Both the position numbers and the translations under genes were made by a program. DNA of 46,643 nt from Actinocatenispora comari (GTDB taxonomy: Bacteria > Actinomycetota > Actinomycetes > Mycobacteriales > Micromonosporaceae): NCBI RefSeq assembly GCF_017312725.1, contig NZ_BOPO01000041.1:1-46643 (forward strand), given 5' to 3'. Each line of letters opens with the position of its first letter. Within the stretch, counting starts at the first letter, position 1. Under the pieces are notes generated by a model. The model was given only the letters and a program-made list of their open reading frames with translations, did not search any database and was not told where the DNA came from. Of this stretch, positions 1-8,785 are shown piece after piece.

Positions 1-2
1 GC

Positions 3-1262
3 TACCGCGCCGCGCAGCTGGCGCGGCGGTGCGGCGAGCGGGCCCGGCGCCTGCTCCGCCGCGGCCGCAGCGTCGCCGGCCGCGGCGTGCTGCGCCTCTA
101 CTACCGGGCCCAGCTGCGCCGGCCGGTGGACGAGAACCTCGCGCTCTACTGCGCCTACTGGGGCCGCGGGTACGCCTGCAACCCTCGGGCGATCCACGAG
201 GCGGCCCGGCGGCTCGCACCCCACGTGCGCGGCGTGTGGGTGGTCAACGCGGACGCCGCCGCGCAGCTGCCGGCCGACGTGCCGCACGTCGTGCAGGACA
301 CCCCGGCCTTCTTCCGCGCGCTGGCCCAGGCGAAATACCTGATCAACAACAACAACTTCGGCAACTACCTGGTGAAGCGACCGGGCACGGTGTTCCTGCA
401 GACCCACCACGGCACCCCGCTGAAGTCGATGGGTGTCGACGAGCAGCGCCACCCGCTGGCCCCGGTGGGTCGGCACGCCACCCGGCAGAGCCTGCTCGCC
501 CGGTGCGCCGCCTGGGACTTCGACCTGAGCTCCAACGAGTACAGCACCGCGCTGTGGCACCAGGCCTACCCGGTGGAGTTCGAGACCCTGGAGTACGGCT
601 ACCCGCGCAACGACGTGCTGGTCAACGCGACCGCCGAGCACGTCGCCGCGCTGCGCGCGAAGCTGGGTATCGGCGCCGACGAGACGGTCCTGCTGTACGC
701 GCCCACCCACCGCGAGTACCAGCCGTCCTACCGGCCGCTGTTCGACCCGGAGGCGTTCGTCGAGGCGCTCGGGCCGGGCCACCGGCTGCTGCTGCGCGCG
801 CACTACTTCTACGCCGACGGCACCGGCGCACCCGCCGACCCGCGGGTGCTCGACGTGTCGTCCTACCCCACCGTCGAGGACCTGTACCTGGTGGCCGACG
901 TCCTGATCACCGACTACTCGTCGACGATGTTCGACTTCGCGGTGCTGGACCGGCCGATCGTGATCTACGCGCCCGACTGGAACGTCTACCGGGACACCCG
1001 CGGCGTCTACTTCAACCTGGCCGCCGCCCCGCCCGGTCTGTTCGTGCGCAGCTACGACGCGCTGGTCGACGGCTTCCGGGACGGCGCGGTGGACACCGAG
1101 CAGACCCGCACGCTGCGGGCCGAGTTCCGCGACCGGTTCTGCCGGTACGACGACGGCCACGCCGCGGAACGGGTGGTGCGCAAGCTGATGCTGGGCGAGG
1201 ATCCGGAGCTGCCGGCCGGCGCGCAGCGCACCGCCGGCGTCGGGGATCCCGGTCACCGCTGA
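3..1262 (+). CDS. CDP-glycerol glycerophosphotransferase family protein, 5'-partial
   Basis: Likely transfers glycerol-phosphate from CDP-glycerol to a wall or capsule polymer at the inner face of the membrane (TagF/TagB-like family). The frame is open to the left edge, so the true start lies outside; a GTG at 87 is only an internal candidate because the upstream codons continue an Arg-rich helix. Family motifs visible: LINNNNFGNY, then THHGTPLKSMG (the conserved His/Thr segment), and near the C-terminus DVLITDYSSTMFDF followed by RPIVIYAPDW and YRDTRGVYF. The visible part matches the complete catalytic domain; a longer N-terminal domain (often a GT2 glycosyltransferase in actinobacteria) may precede it. 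It converges on the minus-strand glycerophosphotransferase at 1382. The fold assignment is firm; the acceptor is unknown. Confidence 0.88.
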   Translation, partial: YRAAQLARRCGERARRLLRRGRSVAGRGVLRLYYRAQLRRPVDENLALYCAYWGRGYACNPRAIHEAARRLAPHVRGVWVVNADAAAQLPADVPHVVQDTPAFFRALAQAKYLINNNNFGNYLVKRPGTVFLQTHHGTPLKSMGVDEQRHPLAPVGRHATRQSLLARCAAWDFDLSSNEYSTALWHQAYPVEFETLEYGYPRNDVLVNATAEHVAALRAKLGIGADETVLLYAPTHREYQPSYRPLFDPEAFVEALGPGHRLLLRAHYFYADGTGAPADPRVLDVSSYPTVEDLYLVADVLITDYSSTMFDFAVLDRPIVIYAPDWNVYRDTRGVYFNLAAAPPGLFVRSYDALVDGFRDGAVDTEQTRTLRAEFRDRFCRYDDGHAAERVVRKLMLGEDPELPAGAQRTAGVGDPGHR

Positions 1263-1320
1263 CCGTCCGGTACCGGCGGCACCGCCGCTGACGCCATCCG
1301 ATACCGGCGGCACCGCCGCG
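1253..1320 (+). repeat. Short imperfect tandem repeat starting at the stop codon
   Basis: The end of the upstream gene (CACCGCTGACC, with the TGA stop at 1260) is followed by a degenerate second copy (CACCGCCGCTGACGCC), and TACCGGCGGCACCGCCGC occurs twice, around 1270 and 1301. Each copy can fold on itself (GGCGG/CCGCC), so the pair could also act as a terminator for the gene. Confidence 0.5.
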
Positions 1321-1381
1321 GGCGCGGGCCGCCGGACCCATCCGGAGCGGAACGCTGCCCGGTGGGCCCGGCCGGCACACG

Positions 1382-4096
1382 TCAGTCGCGAACCACCTGG
1401 CTCGGTGCGCCCACGCCGTCGGATCCGCCGCCCGCCACGGCATCGAGGACGACCTCGGGCGCGTCGGTACCGCCCAGGTCGGCCGGCGCCGGGCGGGTCC
1501 GGCCCGCGCCGATCACCTCGTAGAACTGCTGGACGGCTTCCTCGTTGTAGGCGCGGTAGTCGAACGGCGGGTTCGGCACCGCACCGCGCAGGTAGGCGCG
1601 CATCCCGTCGGCCAGCGCCTCGTCGGTGCGCGGCACGACCAGGCCGACACCCTCCGGCAGCGACCCGCGGACCGAGGCGAACTCGGTGGAGACCACCGGC
1701 AGACCGAGCACCCGGGCCTCCAGGATCACCATCGGCTGGCCCTCGTAGTTGCTGGAGAGCACGAAGCAGTCGCAGTGCCGCATGATGGCGTGCGGGTTGT
1801 TCTGCTGCCCGGCGAGGATCACCGAGTCGGCCAGGCCGAGCTCGTCGACCAGCTCGGTGAGCTGGCCGAACAGCGGGCCACTGCCGACGATGATCAACCG
1901 GGTGGCCGGGTCGTCCCGGTGCACGTCGGCGAACGCCCGGATCAGCCGGGCGTGGTTCTTCTCCGGCGAGCAGCGGCCGATGGTGACGAACGTGGTGGTG
2001 TTCGGCGGCGGAGTGGTGATGCGCTCGACCAGGGCCCGGCGTTCGGCCAGCTGGCGGCGCGACTCCTGCCGCTTCGCCTCCACGACCGGGTCGTCGCCGG
2101 CGTCGGCCACCACGCCTTCCTCACCGCCGACCTCGCCGCCCTCGGGTGCCGGTACCTCGGCGAGCAGATCGGCGTCGGCCTGGGTGAGGATGCGGTCGAA
2201 GTTGATCGTGTTGACGGCGGAGACGAACTTGCTCTCGTCGCCGACCCCGGGCAGCTTGGCCCGGTTGATCTCGGCGAGCGCCGGGGACACCGACACCAGC
2301 CGGTCGAAGTGCGGGTAGGTGCTGGCCACCGCGCCCAGGCCGACCTCCAGCGGCCGCTTGCCGTCGACCTCGCGCATCCGGTCGGCCGCCATGTCGTTGT
2401 GCATCCAGATCGACCGGCACTTCGCCGGTGCGGTGAGGAAGACGTAGTCCCAGAACGGACCGTAGCCGCTGAAGTCGACGATGTAGTCGAACTCGGTGTC
2501 GCCGAACACCCGGCGGAACTCCTCGCGGAACAACCGGTTCTGCGCGGCGAGATCGACGCGCGGCGCCGTCAGCCCCTGCGCGAGCAACCGGCGGCGCGGG
2601 AAGGTGTACCGCTTGCTGCCGTTGATGCCGCCGACGTACGGGAACAGCCGCACGTTGGGGTTGATCTTCGCCTCGTTCTTCATCCGGTCCTGGCTGCGCC
2701 GCCGGTAGCTGTACAGCGCGGACACGTCGAACCGGTCGTAGTCGATGTTGTCCAGCAGGTTGAGCATCGAGGTGGTGATGCCGTTGGTCCGCATGCCACC
2801 CAGGTAGATCAGGATCGACTCGCGCCCGTCGGTGAAGTCGGTGCGCACGTCGTAGCCCTCGGTGCGGCCCCGGAACACCACGTCGATCAGCCGGGTGGTG
2901 GCGTGGCCGTCGTCGCGCGGCAGGTAGTCGGCGGCGACCTGCTCGTAGCGCGGCCGGAACGGCCCGGTGGCGTCCTCGTCGGTACCCAGACTGTTGATCC
3001 GGGCGGCGAGCACCTCCAGGTCGTCGGTGACCGGGCCCGGCCAGTCCTCGGTGGGCACGTAGAGCCCGCGGCTGTCCCGGTAGTCGGCGAGATCCGGGAC
3101 GTAGAACAGGATCGGCCGGCCGGTCGCCACGAAGTCGTAGAAGATGCTGGAGTAGTCGGTGATCAGCACGTCGCTGATGCCGAGCACGACGTTGGACGGC
3201 ACGTCGTTGGGGACCAGCAGCTCGCGCAGCTCGGGCAGGTCCACCGCGTACCGGTAGACCTGCTGGTGCACCCGCAACAGCACCTGGTACTTGTCGGTGT
3301 CGATCCGCTCGTTCAGCTGCCGGACCCGCTGCAGCAGCTGCTCGGCGTCGTCCTCGGCCCGCTGGAACGAGTCGCCCTTCCAGGTCGGTGCGTAGAGCAC
3401 GATGCGCTGGCCGTCGGCCAGCTTCACCCCGCGGTCTCGCAACTGCGCCCGCGCCTGCGCGGTCTGCTCGTCGTCGAGGAACTGCCGGTCGATCCGCGGG
3501 AAGCCCTCCTGGACGATGGCTCCGCGGTAGATGCCCCGCAGCTTGTACGCCGTCTCGTACATCTGCTTGGTCATGAACTCGCTGCCCGAGGCGAGGTAGT
3601 CGGCCATGACGAAGTTGCGGATGATGTTGCGGGTCTCCGGGCCGCCGCCCTCGATGTCGTACCCCATCTTCTTCAACGGGGTGCCGTGCCAGGTGTTCAG
3701 GTAGACCTGGCCTTCGCGCTTGTTGAACTGGGGCGGGAAGGTCGCGTTGTTGATCAGGTACTTCGAGGTCGCGAGTGCCCGGTAGTAGGCACCGGAGTGC
3801 ACTCGCACGAAACTGACGTTCGGATGCCCGGCGAACTGCTGGATCGTCTCGCGGTACCGGTGGAAGTCCGAGAGCACCCAGATGTGCTGCAGGTGCTTCA
3901 TGTCCGGCGTGGCGAGCAGCTCCCGGAAGATCGCCTCGGGATTGCACAGCATGCCGTTACCGGAGAACGACTCGTACAGCACGGTGTCGGTCTTGATCGG
4001 TGCGTTCCGCCAGTGTGCGTGCGTTTCGAACTGCTTGATCGTACGCAGGCGCTGACGAATCCGGCGGAACTTCGCACGGACCTTCGATCGAGCCAT
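1382..4096 (-). CDS. Bifunctional CDP-glycerol glycerophosphotransferase / GT4 glycosyltransferase
   Basis: Predicted 904-residue two-domain polymer-assembly enzyme. Residues about 70-420 are a TagF-like glycerophosphotransferase, with LINNATFPPQFNK, LNTWHGTPLKKMG and DVLITDYSSIFYDF. Residues about 440-880 are a GT-B fold family 4 glycosyltransferase, with an N-terminal GGMRTNGITTSMLNLL loop, TFVTIGRCSPEKNHARLI, and the retaining-enzyme EX7E segment EGQPMVILE. An acidic Glu/Gly/Asp linker (around nt 2090-2160) sits inside the GT4 half. The ATG at 4096 is chosen over an in-frame start at 4246 because GGGAGAG lies just upstream and the first residues (MARSKVRAKFRRIRQRL) match the basic membrane-binding start usual in this family. 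It probably builds the same glycerol-phosphate polymer that the ABC exporter at 6057-7635 moves out. Donor sugar unknown. Confidence 0.88.
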   Translation of the reverse strand: MARSKVRAKFRRIRQRLRTIKQFETHAHWRNAPIKTDTVLYESFSGNGMLCNPEAIFRELLATPDMKHLQHIWVLSDFHRYRETIQQFAGHPNVSFVRVHSGAYYRALATSKYLINNATFPPQFNKREGQVYLNTWHGTPLKKMGYDIEGGGPETRNIIRNFVMADYLASGSEFMTKQMYETAYKLRGIYRGAIVQEGFPRIDRQFLDDEQTAQARAQLRDRGVKLADGQRIVLYAPTWKGDSFQRAEDDAEQLLQRVRQLNERIDTDKYQVLLRVHQQVYRYAVDLPELRELLVPNDVPSNVVLGISDVLITDYSSIFYDFVATGRPILFYVPDLADYRDSRGLYVPTEDWPGPVTDDLEVLAARINSLGTDEDATGPFRPRYEQVAADYLPRDDGHATTRLIDVVFRGRTEGYDVRTDFTDGRESILIYLGGMRTNGITTSMLNLLDNIDYDRFDVSALYSYRRRSQDRMKNEAKINPNVRLFPYVGGINGSKRYTFPRRRLLAQGLTAPRVDLAAQNRLFREEFRRVFGDTEFDYIVDFSGYGPFWDYVFLTAPAKCRSIWMHNDMAADRMREVDGKRPLEVGLGAVASTYPHFDRLVSVSPALAEINRAKLPGVGDESKFVSAVNTINFDRILTQADADLLAEVPAPEGGEVGGEEGVVADAGDDPVVEAKRQESRRQLAERRALVERITTPPPNTTTFVTIGRCSPEKNHARLIRAFADVHRDDPATRLIIVGSGPLFGQLTELVDELGLADSVILAGQQNNPHAIMRHCDCFVLSSNYEGQPMVILEARVLGLPVVSTEFASVRGSLPEGVGLVVPRTDEALADGMRAYLRGAVPNPPFDYRAYNEEAVQQFYEVIGAGRTRPAPADLGGTDAPEVVLDAVAGGGSDGVGAPSQVVRD

Positions 4097-4457
4097 TTCT
4101 CTCCCACCGTGTCCCCGACACTGGTCAACCCGGATGCTGCCGCACCGCCCACCCGGGCAGGCTGGCCGCGGCCGGGCGCTGTGTATTTGGGTGCTCCCGC
4201 GCGGTCGGCGCTGCCTCAGCCCCGCCCAGGAGCGTGCCGCTGGCACGGCACGTCATCACCCCCGAGATGATTCGACCACGATAACCGACCCTTTCCGACG
4301 CTCCGGCACCTGGCTCGCCGATTGCTCGCCGATTGCTCCCCGGTCCCTTGCACCTCCACCTCCCCGGCGACGGCAATTCACCCGTTCGGCTCCGCCTCGC
4401 GGCCGGCTGACGCATTCTCGAAGGCGCCCCCCACCACGCCGTTGGTGAGGAGTGGTC
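4097..4457. other. Divergent intergenic region, 361 bp
   Basis: Non-coding region between the glycerophosphotransferase (reading left) and the membrane protein (reading right). On the minus strand TATCGT (4278-4283) could be a -10, giving a 5' UTR of about 175 nt, although no -35 is evident. Just downstream of it is GGTCGAATCATC (4266-4277 on the complement), nearly identical to a segment upstream of the ABC permease at 7823-7834. No other structure was recognised. Confidence 0.4.
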
Positions 4458-6020
4458 ATGCGCAGCGCGCCGGCGTCACCGGCGACCGGGACCCGCGCGG
4501 CCGCCGCCGGCCCGGCACCCCGGCACCGGTTCACCGCCCTGCTGCCGGTGATCGCCCTGTACGTCCTCGCCGCGGCCTTCGGCCTGCTGGTGGCGCGGCG
4601 GCCGCCGTGGAGCGGCGACACCGGCGTGCACCTGGCGGTGCTCGAACAGTTCGGCCGCAACCTGCACGATCCGCCCGACCCGATGACCGGCGTCACCGAA
4701 CCGGGCAGCGTCTACTACACGCCGTTCACACTGCTGCAGGCGCTCGGGTTCCGGTTCGGCGGACTCGATGCGTGGACGGTCTTCCGGATCAGCGCGGTGG
4801 TCGACGCGCTGCTGGTGGCGAGCGGCATGCACCACTTCGTCCGCCGGCTCAGCCGCGCCCCCGCCGCCCCGCTGTGCGCGCTCGTCGCGGTCGTCCTCGT
4901 CTACGGCACCCAGCTGCTGACCTGGTCCGGCGTGTACGGGCTGGCCTCGCTCGGACTGACCCTCTACTACCCGAGCACGTTCGCGCTCGGCATCACCCTG
5001 CACCTGTGGGGCGTCCTCGCGTACGCGCTGGGCGGGGGCCGGGGCTGGTGGCCGTACCCGGTGGCCGCGGTGCTCGGTGCCGACGTGCTGCTGGACCACC
5101 AGTTCACCGCGCTGGGTGCCGGGTTCGGCGCGGTCGCGCTGCTCGTCGCCCACCTGCGCGAGCTGACCCTGCGCCGGGGGCTCGCGCTGGCCGGCGCCGC
5201 GGTCGGCGCCGCGGTGCTCGTCGCGGCCTGGCCGTACTTCTCGCTGATGTCGCTGTTCGGCGGCACCGGCGCGCTCGACGCCATCCACCGGCCGCTCTAC
5301 CGCACCATGTTCGACCTGTACGGGCTCGGCCTGCTCGTCGGCGTCCCGGCGCTGGTGCTGCGGTTCCACCGCAAGCGCACCGACCCGCTGGTGCTGCTCG
5401 CGCTGCTGTCCGCCGTGCCGGTCGGCTACGGGCTGCTGACCGGCGCGTACGCCTGGGGCCGGGCCTGGCCGATGCTGCTGCTCGCCGGCCAGATCGCGGC
5501 GGGGATCGAGCTCGCCACGGTGCTGTCGAACGGTACCCGGACGGCCCGGCTGTACGCGGGGGCGCTGGCCGTCACGGTGTTCGTGGTCGGCGGCTGGACC
5601 CAGGCGGGGGTGGCCGACCTCGGTGCCCGGATCCCGGCGAACGTCGCGGCCCGGATGCAGGTCAAGCACAGCTGGGGCGACTACCGCTGGCTCGCCCGGG
5701 AACTGCCGGCCGGCACCCGGATCCTCGCCGACACCTACCACGCCAAACGGATGGCCCCGGCGTACCGGATCTACCCGGTGGCGTCGGTGTATCCGGAGCC
5801 GTGGCTGGCCGGCGACCAGCGGCGCCGCACCGACGCGGCGACCATGCTCGACCCGGCGACCCCACCGGCGCGCCGGGCCGCGCTGCTGCGCGCCTACCGG
5901 GTGCGCTGGCTGGTCGCCTATCCCAGCCACGCGGCCCGGCTGCGCGCCGCCGGGCTGCACCTGACACCGGTGGCGCACAGCCCGCTGTACCCGCGCGACG
6001 GGCTCTACCGGATCGGCTGA
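4458..6020 (+). CDS. Polytopic integral membrane protein, possible GT-C-type glycosyltransferase
   Basis: A 520-residue protein with about ten hydrophobic segments and a soluble C-terminal part rich in Tyr, Arg and Pro. The architecture (early RRPPWSGDTGVHL loop after the first helix, many helices, extracytoplasmic tail) resembles GT-C mannosyl/arabinosyltransferase-like proteins, but I see no diagnostic catalytic motif, so the function is inference from shape and neighbours. The ATG at 4458 is preferred to the GTG two codons earlier because GAGGAG (4447-4452) lies 5 nt before it. Placed between the polymer synthase and the TagGH exporter, it may modify the exported polymer or its lipid carrier. 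Confidence 0.7.
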   Translation: MRSAPASPATGTRAAAAGPAPRHRFTALLPVIALYVLAAAFGLLVARRPPWSGDTGVHLAVLEQFGRNLHDPPDPMTGVTEPGSVYYTPFTLLQALGFRFGGLDAWTVFRISAVVDALLVASGMHHFVRRLSRAPAAPLCALVAVVLVYGTQLLTWSGVYGLASLGLTLYYPSTFALGITLHLWGVLAYALGGGRGWWPYPVAAVLGADVLLDHQFTALGAGFGAVALLVAHLRELTLRRGLALAGAAVGAAVLVAAWPYFSLMSLFGGTGALDAIHRPLYRTMFDLYGLGLLVGVPALVLRFHRKRTDPLVLLALLSAVPVGYGLLTGAYAWGRAWPMLLLAGQIAAGIELATVLSNGTRTARLYAGALAVTVFVVGGWTQAGVADLGARIPANVAARMQVKHSWGDYRWLARELPAGTRILADTYHAKRMAPAYRIYPVASVYPEPWLAGDQRRRTDAATMLDPATPPARRAALLRAYRVRWLVAYPSHAARLRAAGLHLTPVAHSPLYPRDGLYRIG

Positions 6021-6056
6021 CCGGGCCGGCGGCGACACCGCACCGGGTCGGCGCCC

Positions 6057-6800
6057 TCAGGCCTTCGCGTAGTCGTGGTACTCGTCCAGCACCGACTCGA
6101 TCGGGCCGTCCGAGATCAGCTCGCCCTTGCGCAGGTAGATGCCGCGCTTGCAGAACCGGCGCAGGTCCTTGTCCGAGTGCGAGACGAGCACCAGGGTGCG
6201 ACCCTCCGCGAGCATGCCCTCGATCGTCTTGTAGCACTTCTCCCGGAACTTGCGGTCGCCCACCGCGAGCGCCTCGTCGACCAGCATCACCGGGTGCTCC
6301 AGCTGGGTGAGCACGGCGAACCCCAGCCGCACCTTCATCCCGGACGAGTAGTGCCGGATCGGCGTGTCGATGAACTCGGCCACGTCCGCGTACTCGACGA
6401 TCGCGTCGAACCGCTTCTTGATCTGCTGCTGGCTGAGGCCGTGCATGGCCGCGACGATCTGCACGTTCTCCCGGCCGGTCAGGTCGCCGGAGAAGCCGGC
6501 GGACAGGGCCAGCAGCGGAGCCACCTTGCCCCGGCACTCCACCCAGCCCTCGTCCGGGGTGAGCACGCCGGCGATCATCCGCAGCAGGGTCGACTTGCCC
6601 GTACCGTTGGCGCCGATCAGGCCGACTGCCTCGCCCTCTTCGATGCCGAAGTTGATGTGCCGCAGCGCCCAGAAGTCGTGGCTGATCTTCGGCCCGCGGT
6701 TCTTGCCGCGGAAGATGAACATCTCCCGCAGCTTGCGCTGCCGCTTCCGGTTCTTGCTGAACCGGATACCCAGGTCGTGCGCCTCGATGATGGTGCTCAT
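6057..6800 (-). CDS. Polysaccharide/teichoic acid ABC exporter, ATP-binding subunit (TagH-like)
   Basis: A 247-residue ATPase of an ABC-2 exporter for undecaprenyl-linked polymers. Walker [10 protein letters not shown] at residues 63-71, signature YSSGM at 141-145, Walker [13 protein letters not shown] at 161-172 with the catalytic Glu at 166, and the switch His at 198. The N-terminal insertion between the first strands (residues 15-42, very basic) and the [27 protein letters not shown]-type stretch are typical of the TagH/RfbE branch. It lacks the long extracellular C-terminal domain of Bacillus TagH. The ATG at 6800 follows GGAAG and lies 7 nt after the permease stop, so the two are one transcript. 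Substrate inferred from the glycerophosphotransferase neighbours. Confidence 0.93.
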   Translation of the reverse strand: MSTIIEAHDLGIRFSKNRKRQRKLREMFIFRGKNRGPKISHDFWALRHINFGIEEGEAVGLIGANGTGKSTLLRMIAGVLTPDEGWVECRGKVAPLLALSAGFSGDLTGRENVQIVAAMHGLSQQQIKKRFDAIVEYADVAEFIDTPIRHYSSGMKVRLGFAVLTQLEHPVMLVDEALAVGDRKFREKCYKTIEGMLAEGRTLVLVSHSDKDLRRFCKRGIYLRKGELISDGPIESVLDEYHDYAKA

Positions 6801-6807
6801 CGTCTTC

Positions 6808-7635
6808 CTACAGCTCCTTGAGCACGGCCGACTCGGCCCGGTTGAAGACCCACCAGCCAAGGATGAACACGATCAGCGACCCCGTCGCCGACATGATCAC
6901 CAACTGTGCGCTGGGGAACATCGGTGCGATCCACGCGCCGTGCTGCAACTCCATGATCCCCACCAGCGGGTTGCACTGGTAGAGGAACTGGAACCAGCCG
7001 GGTAGCCGGGACGGATCGCCCGGCGCACCGAGCACCCGGGCGAGCGGGTAGATGACCGGCGCCGAGTACATCAGGATGCGCACGATCAGTCGGGTCATCC
7101 GCTCCACGTCCCGGAACAGCACGTTGAGCGGGGCGAGGATCAGTGCCACCCCGATCAGCAGCACCCCCTGGATCAGCATGGCCAGCGGGATCGCGATCAG
7201 CCGCCAGGTGAAGTAGCCGTGGAAGATCAGCGCGAACACCAGCACCACCGGGATGCCGACCAGGAACTCGACCGACCGGGCGAACACCTTCGAGATCGGG
7301 AAGATCTGCCGGTGCACCCGCATCGTGGTGATCAGCCGGGACTGCGAGCTCAGCGCGTGCGCCGACTCGGTGATGCCGGCCGACATCCACATCCAGGCGA
7401 AGATGCCGGAGACGATGAACAGCGGATAGCCGGCGTGGCCGAGCATGTTCTCGTCGCCGCTGCGGTGGTAGAGCACGCCGAAGATGAACCAGTAGATCAG
7501 CGCCTGCACCAGCGGATCGATCAGCGACCACAGGTAGCCGAGCATCGAGGACTGGTACTTGACCGCGAGGTCCCGGCGCACCAGCATCCCCATGACGCTG
7601 CGTTGTCGCCAGAGCGTTCCGACTTCCACCGTCAA
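6808..7635 (-). CDS. Polysaccharide/teichoic acid ABC exporter, permease (TagG-like), TTG start
   Basis: A 275-residue ABC-2 type permease with six predicted membrane helices and the family's opening [23 protein letters not shown]. It pairs with the ATPase 7 nt downstream to export a membrane-linked polymer. The open frame runs much further upstream, with an ATG at 7812, but that codon has no ribosome binding site and would add an unusual 59-residue extension. A TTG at 7635 is preceded by GGAGGA with 4-nt spacing and yields [16 protein letters not shown], the normal length for the family. I therefore choose TTG. The start is inference; the family is clear. Confidence 0.9.
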   Translation of the reverse strand: MTVEVGTLWRQRSVMGMLVRRDLAVKYQSSMLGYLWSLIDPLVQALIYWFIFGVLYHRSGDENMLGHAGYPLFIVSGIFAWMWMSAGITESAHALSSQSRLITTMRVHRQIFPISKVFARSVEFLVGIPVVLVFALIFHGYFTWRLIAIPLAMLIQGVLLIGVALILAPLNVLFRDVERMTRLIVRILMYSAPVIYPLARVLGAPGDPSRLPGWFQFLYQCNPLVGIMELQHGAWIAPMFPSAQLVIMSATGSLIVFILGWWVFNRAESAVLKEL

Positions 7636-8069
7636 GATGTCCTCCGATTTCGCCTGCCCGTGGGCCGTCGGCCGGCGAAGGGGTGCCGGCGAGGGGATCG
7701 AGTCGACCCAGAGCATCACGCGCCCGAGGTGGCGGCGCAGAGTATCACCGCGGAGCCCGAGATGTTCCAGAATCGTATAGCGCCCATTCGGCGGGCGGTC
7801 AGCCAGCACCATGTTCGCCGCGGATGATTCAACCGTAGGGCCAAGATCGTTTGTGCGCCGGCCGGCCGGTCCGGGCCGCGCGCGGCCCGACATCCGCCGC
7901 GCGCGTCCGCACTCACCAGCGGGAAAGGCTAACCGGCACACCGCCGGGGCGGCCAGTCGGCCCGGATTCGCCGGTACTGTCCGGGTACGTACCACGGGTT
8001 TCGGGCGGGAACCCGTCTGCTGGCGCACACTGCCGGGCCGGTACCGGATGGCGAGACTAGGCTCGCAGC
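7636..8069. other. Divergent intergenic region between permease and lipB, 434 bp
   Basis: If the TTG start of the permease is right, this region is a non-coding leader plus two promoters. On the minus strand TACGGT (7832-7837) is a candidate -10, with an expected leader near 190 nt, followed by GGTTGAATCATC (7823-7834), the near-copy of the element at 4266. On the plus strand TAGGCT (8058-8063) precedes lipB by 6 nt. The rest shows nothing I can name. Confidence 0.4.
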
Positions 8070-8744
8070 GTGACCGACATCGCGCTGCGGGAGCAGGCAG
8101 CTCCCGCCGAACGGCTGGAAATCGTCCGCGCCGGCCTCGTCGACTACCGCGTCGCGTGGGACGAGCAGCGCCGCATCCAGCAGGCCCGGATCGACGACAC
8201 CGGCCCGGACACGCTGCTGCTGCTGGAGCACCCCAGCGTGTACACGGCGGGCAAGCGCACCGAACCGCTGGACCGTCCGACCGACGGCACCCCGGTCATC
8301 GACGTCGACCGCGGCGGCAAGATCACCTGGCACGGCCCGGGCCAGCTGGTCGGCTACCCCATCATCAAGCTGCCCGACCCGGTCGACGTGATCGCCTTCG
8401 TGCACCGGGTGGAAGACCTGGTCATGTCGGTGTGCGCCGAGTTCGGCGTGCCGACCACCCGGATCACCACCCGCAAGGACATGCGCGGCGGCGTGTGGGT
8501 GCTCGCCGACGACCGTGGCCCGACCCGCAAGATCGCCGCGCTCGGGATGCGCGTCTCGCACGGGGTCACCGAGCACGGCTTCGCGCTCAACTGCAACTCC
8601 GACCTCACCGGGTACGACCGGATCGTGCCGTGCGGCATCCGGGACGCCGGGGTGACCTCGCTGACCTACGAGCTGGGCCGCGAGGTGACGGTCGCCGAGG
8701 TGCTGCCGATGGTCGAGTCCCGGGTGCACATGCTGTTTCCGTGA
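8070..8744 (+). CDS. lipB: Lipoyl(octanoyl) transferase
   Basis: Transfers octanoate from octanoyl-ACP to the lipoyl domains of the 2-oxoacid dehydrogenases and GcvH; cytosolic, first step of lipoate assembly, followed by LipA. 224 residues, normal length. Family signature [17 protein letters not shown] at 81-97, catalytic Lys154 in [10 protein letters not shown] and catalytic Cys188 in CGI. The GTG start has no Shine-Dalgarno, but TAGGCT (8058-8063) ends 6 nt before it, so a leaderless transcript is predicted. lipA, usually adjacent in actinobacteria, is 3 kb away here with aspS and a lipoprotein gene in between. Confidence 0.97.
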   Translation: MTDIALREQAAPAERLEIVRAGLVDYRVAWDEQRRIQQARIDDTGPDTLLLLEHPSVYTAGKRTEPLDRPTDGTPVIDVDRGGKITWHGPGQLVGYPIIKLPDPVDVIAFVHRVEDLVMSVCAEFGVPTTRITTRKDMRGGVWVLADDRGPTRKIAALGMRVSHGVTEHGFALNCNSDLTGYDRIVPCGIRDAGVTSLTYELGREVTVAEVLPMVESRVHMLFP

Positions 8745-8750
8745 CGGGTT

Positions 8751-8780
8751 CCGGGCGGGCACGCCGAGGTGCCCGCCCGG
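8751..8780. terminator. Bidirectional hairpin between lipB and aspS
   Basis: Perfect 12-bp stem (CCGGGCGGGCAC / GTGCCCGCCCGG) with a 6-nt loop GCCGAG, placed between two converging genes. It has no T-run, as is common in high-GC actinobacteria. Confidence 0.8.
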
Positions 8781-8785
8781 GGCCG

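Noticed and set aside
1775-4270. 831-codon plus-strand frame opposite the glycerophosphotransferase
   Set aside because: Low-complexity His/Val/Arg composition with no family motifs; a shadow of the real minus-strand gene.
7636-7812. N-terminal extension of the ABC permease
   Set aside because: No ribosome site at ATG 7812, and family length and a strong GGAGGA favour TTG 7635.
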